Shown: positions 47,377 to 56,722, numbered from the stretch's first letter. The stretch: 64,000 nt of DNA from Candidatus Azophilus lithoversatilis (GCA_028278675.1 JAQAJJ010000001.1:62001-126000); one strand, 5' to 3'. A program made the numbers and translations. The notes: generated from the letters alone by a model not told the origin.

Positions 47377-48638
47377 GCAGCGACTTGACGGGGCGCCCGG
47401 CGCTCGGCGCCAGCCATGGGCTGCGGCCACCAACGGTTCTCCCACTCGGAAAACAGACCGCTGATTTGGGGCAGCACCTGCTCGGCGTAAAGCTGGGTGT
47501 TGTACTTTGTCAGATCGTGGCTCATGTTGCCGAACTGCAGCAATAGCATCAGGTTGCCGACGTTGAGCGTGGTGCAGACCTCGCGCAGCCGTTCGGCCAC
47601 TTCGTCGGGGGTGCCGATGATGACGTAGCCGGCCTCGAGAATCTCCTCCCAAGTGGTGGCGCCGCCACCGAAGCCACCACCCTTGGTCTGCTTGCTCCGT
47701 TCCTTCATGGCCGCCGCCGCCACCTGGGATTGCACCCGGGCGCGGATGGTAGCCTCGGTGGTGTAGCCCGGCGGCTGGACGTAGTTTGGGCTGACGTGCA
47801 GGCAACGGCCATAGAAATACTCGGCGGGCTCCTTGTACAGGCGCAGGGCCTCCTCATGGGTCTCGGCGACGCCAACGAACTGCAGGAAACCCGCCCGGTA
47901 GGGGTTGCGGTCCTTGCCGAGCTTGTCCATCTCCTCCCAGAATCCCTGCATGGTGCGCAGGCCGAGCTTGTAGCCGAAGTAGGAGAGGTAGCAGTACACA
48001 TAGTCCAGTTCCGCGCACCAGCGCCAGGTCTCGATCGAGCCGCCGCCGGGAATCCAGACTGGAGGGTGGGGCTTTTGCACGGGGCGCGGCCAGACATTGA
48101 CGTAGCGCAGTTGGTTGAAGCGGCCGTTGAAGGCGAAGGTCTCCTCCGCCGACCAGGCGCGCATGATCAGGTCGTGGGCTTCGTAATAGCGCTCGCGCAG
48201 CTTGGACGGGTTCTGCCCGTAGGCGTAGGCGGTGTCCATGGGCGAGCCAACCGGAAAGCCGGCGATCAGGCGGCCGCCGGAGATGCAGTCGAGCATGGCG
48301 AACTCCTCGGCCACCCGGATGGGCGGGTTGTAGAGCGCCAGCGAGTTGCCCATCACGCACAGCGCTGCATCTTCGGTGCGGCGGGCGAGAGTGGAGGCGA
48401 TCAGGTTGGGCGAGGGCATCAACCCGTAGCCGTTGGCGTGATGCTCGTTGCAGCAGATGCCGTCGAAGCCGGCTTCGGCGGCGTATTCCAGCTCGTCCAT
48501 GAACTCGTTGTACATGACGTGTGCTCGGTTGGGGTCGAGCAGGCCGGGATCGATATCGACCCACACCGACTCGTGCCGGTCGCGGAAGTCGTCCGGCAGT
48601 TCCTTGTAGGGCATCAGGTGGAACCATAGGTTTTTCAA
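47373..48638 (-). CDS. LLM-class flavin-dependent oxidoreductase (1)
   Basis: Luciferase-like monooxygenase of 421 aa with a TIM-barrel start LKNLWFHLMPYKELPDDF and typical GFDGICCNEHH, EEFAMLDCISGGRLIAGFPVG and KPHPPVWIPGGGS segments. It needs FMNH2 or F420H2, supplied elsewhere. TTG 48638 is supported by AAGGAG 8 nt upstream; the 84-residue upstream extension in the track is rejected. Coupled to the alpha/beta hydrolase downstream. Substrate unknown. Confidence 0.9.
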   Translation of the reverse strand: MKNLWFHLMPYKELPDDFRDRHESVWVDIDPGLLDPNRAHVMYNEFMDELEYAAEAGFDGICCNEHHANGYGLMPSPNLIASTLARRTEDAALCVMGNSLALYNPPIRVAEEFAMLDCISGGRLIAGFPVGSPMDTAYAYGQNPSKLRERYYEAHDLIMRAWSAEETFAFNGRFNQLRYVNVWPRPVQKPHPPVWIPGGGSIETWRWCAELDYVYCYLSYFGYKLGLRTMQGFWEEMDKLGKDRNPYRAGFLQFVGVAETHEEALRLYKEPAEYFYGRCLHVSPNYVQPPGYTTEATIRARVQSQVAAAAMKERSKQTKGGGFGGGATTWEEILEAGYVIIGTPDEVAERLREVCTTLNVGNLMLLLQFGNMSHDLTKYNTQLYAEQVLPQISGLFSEWENRWWPQPMAGAERRAPRQVAA

Positions 48639-48832
48639 GCCGCGTTCTCCTTGGGCCTTCTTGGCGCTCGTGAAACTAACACAGTTGCGGGGTTGGTGAT
48701 AAGGTGAAGGCGTCTGATCAACTTCTGCGGAAATGGAGACTAGCCAATGGCTGATCGGTTGTTCCGTCGGCGTCAGCGGCGCGTCCTTTTGGGGCAAGCT
48801 GAAGGTTCCTGCGAACCCAACCGGAGTTTGCC

Positions 48833-49507
48833 ATGCAGCCCCTGACCTCGCAGGCACCGCTGATTGTCTATTTGGACTACAAGAGCCCATACGCCTTCCT
48901 CGCCTTGGAACCCACGTACCAGTTGGAGGACGACTTCGGCATCGAGATAGATTGGCGGCACCTGACGCTGGATATCGGCAGCTTTCTCGGCACCGCCAAG
49001 GCGGACGGCAAGGGCCGGGTCCTGGAGAGCAACCGCAGCGAGGAGCAGTGGTCTTGGGTGCGCTACGCCTACCGGGATGCGAAGCGCACCGCCCGGCATC
49101 GCGGCCTGGTGCTCAAGGGGCCGCTCAAAGTTTGGAACTCATCGCTCGCCGGCATTGGCATGCAGCGGGCCAAGGCGGCAGGGCGCGAGTGCCTCAAGCG
49201 ATACTCCCGCGCCGTCTTCGACCGCTTCTGGCGGCGCGAGCTGGACATTGAGGATCCGTCCGTGATCGAAGCGCTGCTCGAGGAGTCCGGCGTGGCCACC
49301 GACGGCTTTCAAGACTACCTCGAAGGCGTGGGGCGTGCCGAGCACGATGCCCTTCAAGCGCAGTTGTTGCCCGCCGGAGTGTTTGGCGTTCCCACCTACG
49401 TTGTTGAAGGGCAACCGTTCTTTGGCCGTGAGCACCTGCCCTTCGTGCGCTGGCATCTCGGCGGACGCCAAGGCGATGCCCCCGACATCGCCTATCGGCC
49501 CTTCTGA
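48833..49507 (+). CDS. DsbA-family isomerase-like protein (1)
   Basis: A 224-aa thioredoxin-fold protein of the 2-hydroxychromene-2-carboxylate isomerase/DsbA group. YLDYKSPYAFLALEP places Ser where DsbA has its first Cys, as in the glutathione-dependent isomerases. The C-terminal GVFGVPTYVVEGQPFFGREHLPFVRW is characteristic. It is followed directly by a second, related gene. Confidence 0.85.
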   Translation: MQPLTSQAPLIVYLDYKSPYAFLALEPTYQLEDDFGIEIDWRHLTLDIGSFLGTAKADGKGRVLESNRSEEQWSWVRYAYRDAKRTARHRGLVLKGPLKVWNSSLAGIGMQRAKAAGRECLKRYSRAVFDRFWRRELDIEDPSVIEALLEESGVATDGFQDYLEGVGRAEHDALQAQLLPAGVFGVPTYVVEGQPFFGREHLPFVRWHLGGRQGDAPDIAYRPF

Positions 49508-50127
49508 TGGGACTAGTCGTTCACATCGATTTCAAGAGCCCCCAGGCCCGATTGGCCTTGGGGCCGACTCTCGCCGTGGCTGAGCAGACCGGTGCCGCCA
49601 TTGACTGGCGCCCCTTCCACCTGAAGCCCCGTCCTGAACGGCAGGAGGCTGACCCCGCGTCCAGGGGAGCACGGCATCGACGCGCGCGGGCGAACTACCG
49701 CCGTTGGGAACTCGACTTTTACGCAGGTCGCCAGGGCATTGAGTGGGTGTGCCCCGAAGCGGAACTTGACAGCTTCGTGGCCAATGCCGGGCTGGCGTGG
49801 ATGAAGCGCCTGAACGCGAGCCCAAGCCAGTGCGATGCCTACGTCAGCCGCGTGTTCACCGAAGCATGGGCTGGCCGCATGGACTTAAGCGACCGGGATG
49901 CTGTGGTGGCCGTCATCGCGTCCGCCGGCGTCGATGGCGCAGGCTTCGGCCATTTTTTGGACCAGCAGGCGGGCGTGGAGCTGGCGCGCGCCGCCGATGA
50001 GGTGCGCGCCTTGGGCGCCGGCGATGTGCCGGCTTATGTCATTGGCGGCGAGCTCTACATCGGCCGAGCGCACTTGCCGGTCATCCGCTGGTGGCTGGGC
50101 GGACAGGTGGGTGAACCACCGGTTTAA
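49507..50127 (+). CDS. DsbA-family isomerase-like protein (2)
   Basis: A 206-aa relative of the preceding gene: HIDFKSPQARLALGP at the active-site end and GAGDVPAYVIGGELYIGRAHLPVIRW at the C-terminus. ATG 49507 shares one base with the previous TGA. The pair may be subunits or paralogues acting on related substrates in aromatic or polycyclic compound breakdown. Confidence 0.83.
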   Translation: MGLVVHIDFKSPQARLALGPTLAVAEQTGAAIDWRPFHLKPRPERQEADPASRGARHRRARANYRRWELDFYAGRQGIEWVCPEAELDSFVANAGLAWMKRLNASPSQCDAYVSRVFTEAWAGRMDLSDRDAVVAVIASAGVDGAGFGHFLDQQAGVELARAADEVRALGAGDVPAYVIGGELYIGRAHLPVIRWWLGGQVGEPPV

Positions 50128-50227
50128 CCGTTTCCTCTTTCGATCCATGAAATTTCCTTGCTTACACATCATGAATTTCGTTCCCGCCTATCGTAGGATT
50201 GACGCATCGTTTTGCAGGGCAATCAGC

Positions 50228-50662
50228 ATGGGTGGAAGGTTGGCGGTTTTCGTAGGCGCGTTGGCCGCGGCCGGATGCAGCGAGCCCTTCGTCACCATTC
50301 CCGGCGGTGAGCTGTCGGGCGCCGACCGTCAGCCGCCGGAAACCTGGGGTGAAGTGCCGGACACCATCCAATTGGAGACCCGCCCGGTTGATCCCTACTC
50401 CATCAACATCTGGGGCGTGGGCATCGGCGGCGACCTCTATGTGGCGACCAGCGGCGGCGGCACCGCTTGGACGGAATTCATCGAGGATGATCACAACGTT
50501 CGGGTGCGCATTGATGATGGCCTGTATCGCCTGCAGGCCACCTTGGTTGATGAGGCCGTCGAACGCGGCCGAGTGGCGATGGCCTACTCCGACAAGTACG
50601 AGGTGAACCCGCACGAGGGCTGGGTTTCCGAGGGCATGATCTTTCGTTTGGAGCGGCCATGA
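50228..50662 (+). CDS. Small lipoprotein, FMN-binding split-barrel-like
   Basis: A 144-aa protein with signal peptide MGGRLAVFVGALAAAGC (lipobox AAGC). The body NIWGVGIGGDLYVATSGGGTAWTEFIEDDHNVRVRI resembles DUF2255 / deazaflavin-dependent nitroreductase-type split barrels. ATG 50228 is chosen; the track ORF begins far upstream inside the previous gene. The stop overlaps the CoA transferase start (ATGA). Family call tentative. Confidence 0.6.
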   Translation: MGGRLAVFVGALAAAGCSEPFVTIPGGELSGADRQPPETWGEVPDTIQLETRPVDPYSINIWGVGIGGDLYVATSGGGTAWTEFIEDDHNVRVRIDDGLYRLQATLVDEAVERGRVAMAYSDKYEVNPHEGWVSEGMIFRLERP

Positions 50663-51885
50663 CCTACTTGATGGACGGCATTCGGGTCATCGACACCGCG
50701 TCTTTTCTGGCGGGGCCGGGTGCCGCGACCGTCATGGCCGACTTCGGTGCCGACGTCATCAAGGTGGAGCCGCCGGGCGGCGACGGCTACCGCAAGCTGG
50801 TGGGCAAGCATCCGGTGCCCTACCATTGGCAACTCACCTCGCGCAACAAGCGCAGCATTGGCCTGGACCTCACCCAGGAAGCGGGCCAAGCGGTCCTGCA
50901 CCGGCTGGTGGCCGACGCCGATGTCATTCTGACCAACTTTCTGCAAGGCCAGCTCAAACGCTTTCACATGACCTACGCCGAATTGAAGGCCATCAACCCG
51001 CGCATCGTCTTCGCCCAGTTGACCGGTTACGGCACGCAGGGGCCGGAAGTGGCTCGCAAGGGCTTTGACATCACCGCTTGGTGGGCCCGCTCCGGCCTGA
51101 TGGAGTTCATTCGCGAGCCGGGCCAGACGCCGCAGGGCTCGGCGCCCGGCATGGGCGACCACTGCACAGCGATGTCCATGTACGGTGCCATCATGACCGG
51201 CCTCTTTCGGCGGGAGCGCACCGGTGAGGGCTGCCAAGTCAGCACCTCCTTGGCCGCCAGCGGCGCTTGGGCCAACGGCATGGCGCTGCAGGGGGTGATT
51301 GCCGGGCTGGATTTGAGCGCCTACAAGCAGGCCAAGGGGCTGCGCAATCCATTCACCATCGCCTACCCGACCAAGGACGACCGCTTCGTGGTCTTGGCAG
51401 TGATCAACACCCGAAGGGAGTGGCCGCAATTGGCCGCCGCCCTCGGCCATCCGGAATGGTTGGATGACGAGCGCTTTGCAGACTTCGATGCGCAGATGCG
51501 CAATCGCCACGCGCTCAGCGACCTGATCGCTGCCGAAACGTCGCAACTCACCCAGAAGGAGCTGATGGCGCGGCTCGACGCGCACGAGGTCACCTGCGGG
51601 GTGGTCGCGCCCATGGGCGACGTGGTGCATGATGAGCAGCTCCAGGCGAGCGGCGTCATCCTGCCCACCCATGATGCGGGCGAAGACTACCGATTCACCG
51701 TCAACTCGCCGATCTTCGTGGCGGAGGAGGCCAAGCGCCCGCCGGCCCGCGCTCCCGAAATCGGCGCCCACACTTGGGAAGTGATGCGCGAGGCGGACTA
51801 TTCCGACGACGAGGTGGCCGCGCTGTTCAAGGATCGCGTTTTGGTTGCCAACACTTCCGTGTCTCCGCCTACTCCAGGCACCTGA
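50659..51885 (+). CDS. CaiB/BaiF family CoA transferase (2)
   Basis: A 408-aa class III CoA transferase: IRVIDTASFLAGPGAATVMADFGADVIKVEPP, then RSIGLDLTQEAG and the catalytic Asp in PGMGDHCTAMSMYGAIMTGLFRRE. It is coupled to the small lipoprotein upstream. Distinct from the copy at 43-44 kb. Substrate unknown. Confidence 0.92.
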   Translation: MTYLMDGIRVIDTASFLAGPGAATVMADFGADVIKVEPPGGDGYRKLVGKHPVPYHWQLTSRNKRSIGLDLTQEAGQAVLHRLVADADVILTNFLQGQLKRFHMTYAELKAINPRIVFAQLTGYGTQGPEVARKGFDITAWWARSGLMEFIREPGQTPQGSAPGMGDHCTAMSMYGAIMTGLFRRERTGEGCQVSTSLAASGAWANGMALQGVIAGLDLSAYKQAKGLRNPFTIAYPTKDDRFVVLAVINTRREWPQLAAALGHPEWLDDERFADFDAQMRNRHALSDLIAAETSQLTQKELMARLDAHEVTCGVVAPMGDVVHDEQLQASGVILPTHDAGEDYRFTVNSPIFVAEEAKRPPARAPEIGAHTWEVMREADYSDDEVAALFKDRVLVANTSVSPPTPGT

Positions 51886-51892
51886 ATTTCGG

Positions 51893-52320
51893 ATATTCAT
51901 GCAGCTACGGGAGCAGGGCGCTGGCGAATTGCCGCCCCAGGCCTTGGAAGGCGCAATGGATTCGTTGTGCCAGCGCCTCGCACCGCCAACGGCAATCTCG
52001 CCGAATTCGGCGGGCCTTGGCTGCTGGGCGATTTTTCCTTGGCCGACATCACCATGATGGCCTGCTTTCATCGCTTGCAGGACCTGGGCCTTGAGGCGGC
52101 CTTGCATGACGAAGCGCTACCCCATCTTGGCAGCTACTGGGAACGTTTGCAGGCGCGGCCTTCTCATTCTCAGGGGGTCACAAGGCGGCACGATGCAGAC
52201 TGGTGCCGCGCCATTGAGGAAATCTGGGGCACCGCACCGTCGCCCCTGCTTGGCGATGTTCGCCGACGGCTGAACGCTTGGCCATGCGCAAGCGGCGGTC
52301 GGGATTGTGCAGCGGTCTGA
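51893..52320 (+). pseudogene. 5'-truncated, frameshifted glutathione S-transferase
   Basis: Only a GST C-terminal domain is left. One frame gives EGAMDSLCQRLAP; the next continues LAEFGGPWLLGDFSLADITM and LPHLGSYWERLQARPSH. GPWLLGDFSLADI is the conserved N-capping region of the GST alpha domain. The thioredoxin-like N-terminal half is absent and a frameshift lies near 51970. It follows the CoA transferase directly. Confidence 0.75.
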
Positions 52321-52440
52321 CCGCGGTCACATCAACCCGATTCGCTGGTGTGCGGCCAGCCCCGAATCCCGGGTTGCATTCTGCGCTATTAGTCAAGCAA
52401 AATGCGTATTTAGGCCTTTTCATTCGCCATGGAGGCGCAT

Positions 52441-53898
52441 ATGAGCACTTCGAACGTCGGCATTAGCGGGTTCGCAGCCTATCTTCCCCCGTATACGGTT
52501 CGTTTGGCGGACTGGTGCGACTGGACAGGGAATGCTTGGGAGAAGGTCAAGACGGTCATCGGCACCACCTTTCGCATGTGCGGCCCCAACGAAAATGCTT
52601 ACACGATGGCGGCCACCGCGGTCCTGCGCTTGATTCGACACTACGATGTTGACCCGCGCTCCATCGGTTATCTGGCGTTGGGCACCGAGTCGAGCACCGA
52701 CAACTCGGCCGGTGCCATCATCGTCAAGGGCATGGTCAACGACGCCCTTGCCAAGCACCGGCAGCCGCAACTCAGCAGCGCCTGCGAGGTGCCGGAGTTC
52801 AAGCACGCCTGCCTCGGCGGGGTTTACGCGCTCAAGGCAGCGTTCCGCTATCTGGCGGTTGATGGCCACGGCCGCAAGGCGATTGTCGTCTGTTCGGACG
52901 TTGCGGAGTATCAGCGCTTCTCCTCGGGCGAGCCAACCCAGGGTGCCGGTGCCGTCGCCTTGCTCGTGGAGGAGAACCCGCGGTTGCTGGTCGTGGAACT
53001 CGGTGTGTCGGGCTCCTCCTCGGCGTATCGAGGGGTGGACTTCCGCAAGCCGTTTCAGCGCTTCGCGGAGCAGACCATCGGCCGGTTCGCGCAGCTCAAG
53101 GACTTTCCCGTATTCAACGGCAAGTACTCCACCACCTGCTACATCGACGCCGTTTTGGGTGCGATGAAGGATCTGTTCCCGCGCCTGACCGGCGCTCCGA
53201 GCGCCTTCTTCAAGGAAGTCAAAGCGGTCTTTCTGCACCGGCCCTACCAGCGAATGGCGGAGATGGGCTTGGCTATGAGCTACTTGCTGGCGTTGGCTGC
53301 GGGCGGTGCCGCCGACCGTGCTGAGTTGGCGAGTTACGCCAACGCGTCCGAGGTCGATAGCGACGCGCTGGCCAAGGAGTTGACCGCTGAACATGCTCTT
53401 TACGATCTGGTTCGGGAGCAGAACATCAACGCGGAGATTTATCCGTTGGCTACTAAAGCCGCCCGGTTCTTGCGCCAACTGCCCGTGTTTGGCGACCTGA
53501 TGACCCAATTGGGCGCTAGGAGGATGGGCGAAGTCGGCAACCTCTACACGGCTTCACTGCCGGCTTGGATGGCTGCCGGCCTCGAAGAGGCGTCGGTGGA
53601 TTCGGTGCCGTTGGCGGGTGAGTGGGTGCTGACCGTTGGCTACGGCAGCGGCGATGCAGCGGAGGTCATTCCGATGCAGGTGGTGCGGGGCTGGGAAGAA
53701 GCCGCTGACAAGATCCAGTTCTCCGCGGCGCTGAACAACGCTCGAATCCTTGATCGCGGCGAGTATGAGATGCTGCATGATCGAGGCGCCCTTCCCCGTC
53801 AGCGGGATGCGGCGGGTGTGTTCTACATTGACCGTATCGGTGACCGCAGCAGTCAATTTGACGACCAGGGCGTCGAGTACTACCGCTACCGGGCCTGA
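52441..53898 (+). CDS. Hydroxymethylglutaryl-CoA synthase family protein
   Basis: A 485-aa thiolase-superfamily protein of the HMG-CoA synthase type. The triad residues are visible: Glu in LGTESSTDNSAG, Cys in EFKHACLGGVYALKAA, His in VFLHRPYQRM. It condenses acetyl-CoA with an acyl-CoA or acyl carrier. Bacterial mevalonate-pathway HMGCS is usually near 390 aa; this is closer to the long eukaryote-like form. ATG 52441 has GGAGG 5 nt away. No mevalonate gene is adjacent, so the pathway is open: beta-methyl branching, terpenoid or leucine metabolism. Confidence 0.82.
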   Translation: MSTSNVGISGFAAYLPPYTVRLADWCDWTGNAWEKVKTVIGTTFRMCGPNENAYTMAATAVLRLIRHYDVDPRSIGYLALGTESSTDNSAGAIIVKGMVNDALAKHRQPQLSSACEVPEFKHACLGGVYALKAAFRYLAVDGHGRKAIVVCSDVAEYQRFSSGEPTQGAGAVALLVEENPRLLVVELGVSGSSSAYRGVDFRKPFQRFAEQTIGRFAQLKDFPVFNGKYSTTCYIDAVLGAMKDLFPRLTGAPSAFFKEVKAVFLHRPYQRMAEMGLAMSYLLALAAGGAADRAELASYANASEVDSDALAKELTAEHALYDLVREQNINAEIYPLATKAARFLRQLPVFGDLMTQLGARRMGEVGNLYTASLPAWMAAGLEEASVDSVPLAGEWVLTVGYGSGDAAEVIPMQVVRGWEEAADKIQFSAALNNARILDRGEYEMLHDRGALPRQRDAAGVFYIDRIGDRSSQFDDQGVEYYRYRA

Positions 53899-53924
53899 CT
53901 CGGCCAATCGGGCCCGACGATTGG

Positions 53925-55172
53925 CTACGCTGGTTGGGCTGCGGCAATGGCGCTGCAGTGTGGTGGATTGCCGTGGAACTCGGCCTGCGCCTCAACCGCC
54001 CGCCATACGCGCATGAGATTGCCGCCCACTATCTTGGCGATGTCCTGCTCGCTGTAGCCGCGGCCGAGCAGGCCGTGGATAAGGTTGGGGTAGGTGGATG
54101 CGTCCTTGAGCCCGATGGGCAGTGAATCGCCTACGCCGTCGTAGTCCGAACCAATCCCGACGGCGTCGATGCCGGCCAAGGCCACGGCCCGGTCGAAGTG
54201 GTCGAGGGCGTCGTCGAGAGTGGCGTAGGGGTAGGGGTGATCCTTCCGGGATTGCGCCATGAAGGCGGCCAGCCGCGGGTCGTCCTCAGCGAGGTGGTTG
54301 GGGAAGGCGAAGCCGAGCACGGCCTTGCGTTGCGTGGCGCTGAGGGCTCGGGCGGCTTCGGTCAGGAAGCCGCTGCCGAAGTTGATCTGAATGACCCCGC
54401 CCGCTTCGCCAAGCGCCGCGGCCATCTCGTCGCTCAGGTTGCGCTCGAAGCCGGGGGTGAAGTGGCGCAGGGATGAGTGGGAGGCGATGACCGGCGCCTG
54501 GCTCAGTTCGATGACCTGCCAGAACGCTTGGTCGGAAAGGTGCGAGACATCGATCATCGTGCCCAGCCGATTCATTTCCGCGACCAGTTGCTTGCCGAAG
54601 GGAGACAGGCCCTGCCAACGCTTGAACGGGTCGTAGGAGGAATCGGAGATGTGGTTGCTCTTGGAGTGGGCTAGGGTGACGTAGCGAATGCCGCGTTCGT
54701 GGAAGTGGCGCAGATTGGCGAAGTCCCCGTTGATGGGGCCGCCGTTCTCCATGCCGAGCGGCAAGGCAATGCGCTCGGAGGCCTTGATGGCCATCAGGTC
54801 GTCCGCGCAGGTGGCTAGAGCGAACTTCTCCGGCGCTTGGCCGACGATCCGCTCCACCGAGTCGATCAACTCATCGGCCAGTGCCGCGGCGCCGCCCCCG
54901 GCATCGACCTTGGGGGGAATGTAGATGGACATGAAGGGCGCATCGAGCCCGCCGGCCTGTGCTCGGGGGTAGTCAAAGTCCCCGTCCGCAGTCGCCTTGG
55001 AGACATCCCGCCAAGCCCTGTGCAACCGATAGGGGACGTCGATGTGCGTGTCAACGATCAGCAATTCATGTGCTAGTTGGCCAGCCCGTTCCTCGGAACG
55101 GTCGGTGCTCGGTCCGCCGCAGCCGTGGACAAACGCCAATAAGGGCAGAATCGCGCACAGTGATTTCTTCAT
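53925..55172 (-). CDS. Membrane dipeptidase (M19), lipoprotein
   Basis: A 415-aa renal-dipeptidase-like zinc enzyme. Signal peptide and lipobox: MKKSLCAILPLLAFVHGC. Metal ligands sit in LIVDTHIDVPYRL (HxD), LGMENGGPI (Glu), IDVSHLSDQAFW and VIASHSSLRHFTPG (His). The C-terminal GIDAVGIGSDYDGVGD is typical. It cleaves dipeptides, including D-Ala-containing ones in some members, in the periplasm or outer envelope. Confidence 0.93.
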   Translation of the reverse strand: MKKSLCAILPLLAFVHGCGGPSTDRSEERAGQLAHELLIVDTHIDVPYRLHRAWRDVSKATADGDFDYPRAQAGGLDAPFMSIYIPPKVDAGGGAAALADELIDSVERIVGQAPEKFALATCADDLMAIKASERIALPLGMENGGPINGDFANLRHFHERGIRYVTLAHSKSNHISDSSYDPFKRWQGLSPFGKQLVAEMNRLGTMIDVSHLSDQAFWQVIELSQAPVIASHSSLRHFTPGFERNLSDEMAAALGEAGGVIQINFGSGFLTEAARALSATQRKAVLGFAFPNHLAEDDPRLAAFMAQSRKDHPYPYATLDDALDHFDRAVALAGIDAVGIGSDYDGVGDSLPIGLKDASTYPNLIHGLLGRGYSEQDIAKIVGGNLMRVWRAVEAQAEFHGNPPHCSAIAAAQPA

Positions 55173-55178
55173 TTCAGG

Positions 55179-55595
55179 TCACCTCGGTGTTCGCTGGAGA
55201 ACTTGGTCCAGCGCGTCCTGCGATTCGCGCGCGGGATCGCTCACCATTTGCTTGGAATGCCAAGCGAAATGGCCGTCCGGACGGATCAGCACCGCGCCGT
55301 GTCCGTCACGCCGTGGAGCGCCCCCCAATTGCCGTCCGGGTCGATGAGGGCATCGCCGACGACCGGCTCGACTTGCGGGCACAATTGGCGGGTGGCGCGC
55401 CGCCATGCCGAGGTCCGCTCGGTGCCCGCAGCAGCTTGAAGCCGTTGCCGCACAGATCCAAGGTGGACCGCGAGTGCCCGGATCCGCCTCGACCAGCAGC
55501 GAATCGACCCCAAAACGAGATGGCTGAATGGATGGCGCCAACCCGGTGGGTCCTCCCCCGACGATGAGCACGGAAACCTTTTCGACCGAGTTCAC
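55179..55595 (-). pseudogene. Gutted FAD-dependent aromatic monooxygenase
   Basis: On the minus strand the FAD-binding start VEKVSVLIVGGGPTGLA and RFGVDSLLVEADPGTRG is intact. It then jumps, in another frame, to STLDLCGNGFKLLRAPSG, and then EPVVGDALIDPDGNWGALHG. The original frame resumes with GHGAVLIRPDGHFAWHSKQ. In PheA/TfdB-type hydroxylases the latter parts belong to the C-terminal thioredoxin-like domain, so some 300-400 central residues are missing and several frameshifts exist. It lies upstream of the dipeptidase. Confidence 0.72.
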
Positions 55596-55830
55596 GATGG
55601 CGAGTCCTTGATCGGCGGTTGGCGGCACCCCGCTCAGGCGAAGCGGCCGCGACCCGTCCCTGGCGAAGGTGCCCGGCGGGCCGGGCAGCCCCCCCTTGCG
55701 GGACTGTCGTGACGCGAGCAACCATATTGGTGGACGGCACAGCCGTCAAGATCCAGGCTGTCAGCGCTGTGCCGGAAGGCGCTATCATCAAGCAAGCGCT
55801 CAGATCGGAAAGGAACGGGCGGGGTGTTGA

Positions 55831-56520
55831 GTGCGGGAAAAAATGGATCGACCGGTACCCCCGGTGCCTATGGGCAGTAGCGGCGATCAAAGAACTCGGC
55901 GGCGCGACTATGGTGCAGCGACGCTGAACCGCGCCGATTTGGCGACCGACCCGCTCACGCAGTTTGCCGCTTGGCTGGACGAGGCCAACGCCGCCGGCGC
56001 CGTTGACGCCACGGCGATGGCGCTGGCGACGACCGGTGCGGGCCCGATGCCATCGGTGCGCATCGTGCTGCTGAAGCACTTCGATGCCGACGGACTGTGC
56101 TGGTACACCGACTACCGCAGCCTCAAGGGCGCGGAACTTGCCGAAAACCCGTTTGCCTCCGCCTTGTTCTATTGGCGCGAGCAGGATCGCCAAGTGCGCG
56201 TCAGCGGTGCCGTGCAGCGTTTGTCCGCCGCCGAGTCGGCAGCCTACTTCGAGTCCCGGCCTGCGGAAAGCCGCTATGCGGCGGCCGCTTCGGTGCAGTC
56301 CGCCCCAGTGGCGAACCGGGAAGCGCTGGAACAAGCGATTCGGGCGCTGCGCCAAGCCCACACGCCCGATGCGCCACCGTGTCCGTCTGAATGGGGCGGC
56401 TACCGCCTGCGCCCCGTGGAATATGAGTTCTGGCAGGGCAGGGCCGGGCGTCTGCATGACCGCTTCCGCTACCGGAGAGGGGACGCGGGCGCTTGGGACA
56501 TTGCCCGGTTGCAGCCCTGA
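55831..56520 (+). CDS. pdxH: Pyridoxamine 5'-phosphate oxidase
   Basis: FMN enzyme making PLP from PNP or PMP. At 229 aa from GTG 55831 (or 225 from ATG 55843) it has the split-barrel FMN motifs MPSVRIVLLKHFDADGLCWYTDYRS, KGAELAENPFASALFYW and RQVRVSGAVQRL, and the C-terminal substrate motif WGGYRLRPVEYEFWQGRAGRLHDR. It stands alone. Confidence 0.95.
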   Translation: MREKMDRPVPPVPMGSSGDQRTRRRDYGAATLNRADLATDPLTQFAAWLDEANAAGAVDATAMALATTGAGPMPSVRIVLLKHFDADGLCWYTDYRSLKGAELAENPFASALFYWREQDRQVRVSGAVQRLSAAESAAYFESRPAESRYAAAASVQSAPVANREALEQAIRALRQAHTPDAPPCPSEWGGYRLRPVEYEFWQGRAGRLHDRFRYRRGDAGAWDIARLQP

Positions 56521-56722
56521 TTGAGAGTCTTCCATGAAACACGGCAACGGAAAGGCCCTTGCCGGGAACCTAAACGGCCTAGCGCCTAAAACCCACTTAT
56601 TTACGGGACAGGACACTAGCGAGACGATGCCGCAAGACCGATGATAGGGTGGACGCCGGGCGCAAAAGTTGACTTGTTTGGCAATCTTCTCCCGCGATCA
56701 AGAAAACTGAAGGAGCAACAGC
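56521..56722. other. Intergenic region pdxH-LLM
   Basis: No gene. Contains GGGACAGGACAC near 56619-56630, loosely like the GGGACACAGACAC motif beside the RAYT gene, and a TTGACT with no matching -10. A strong GAAGGAG site precedes the next gene. Confidence 0.3.
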
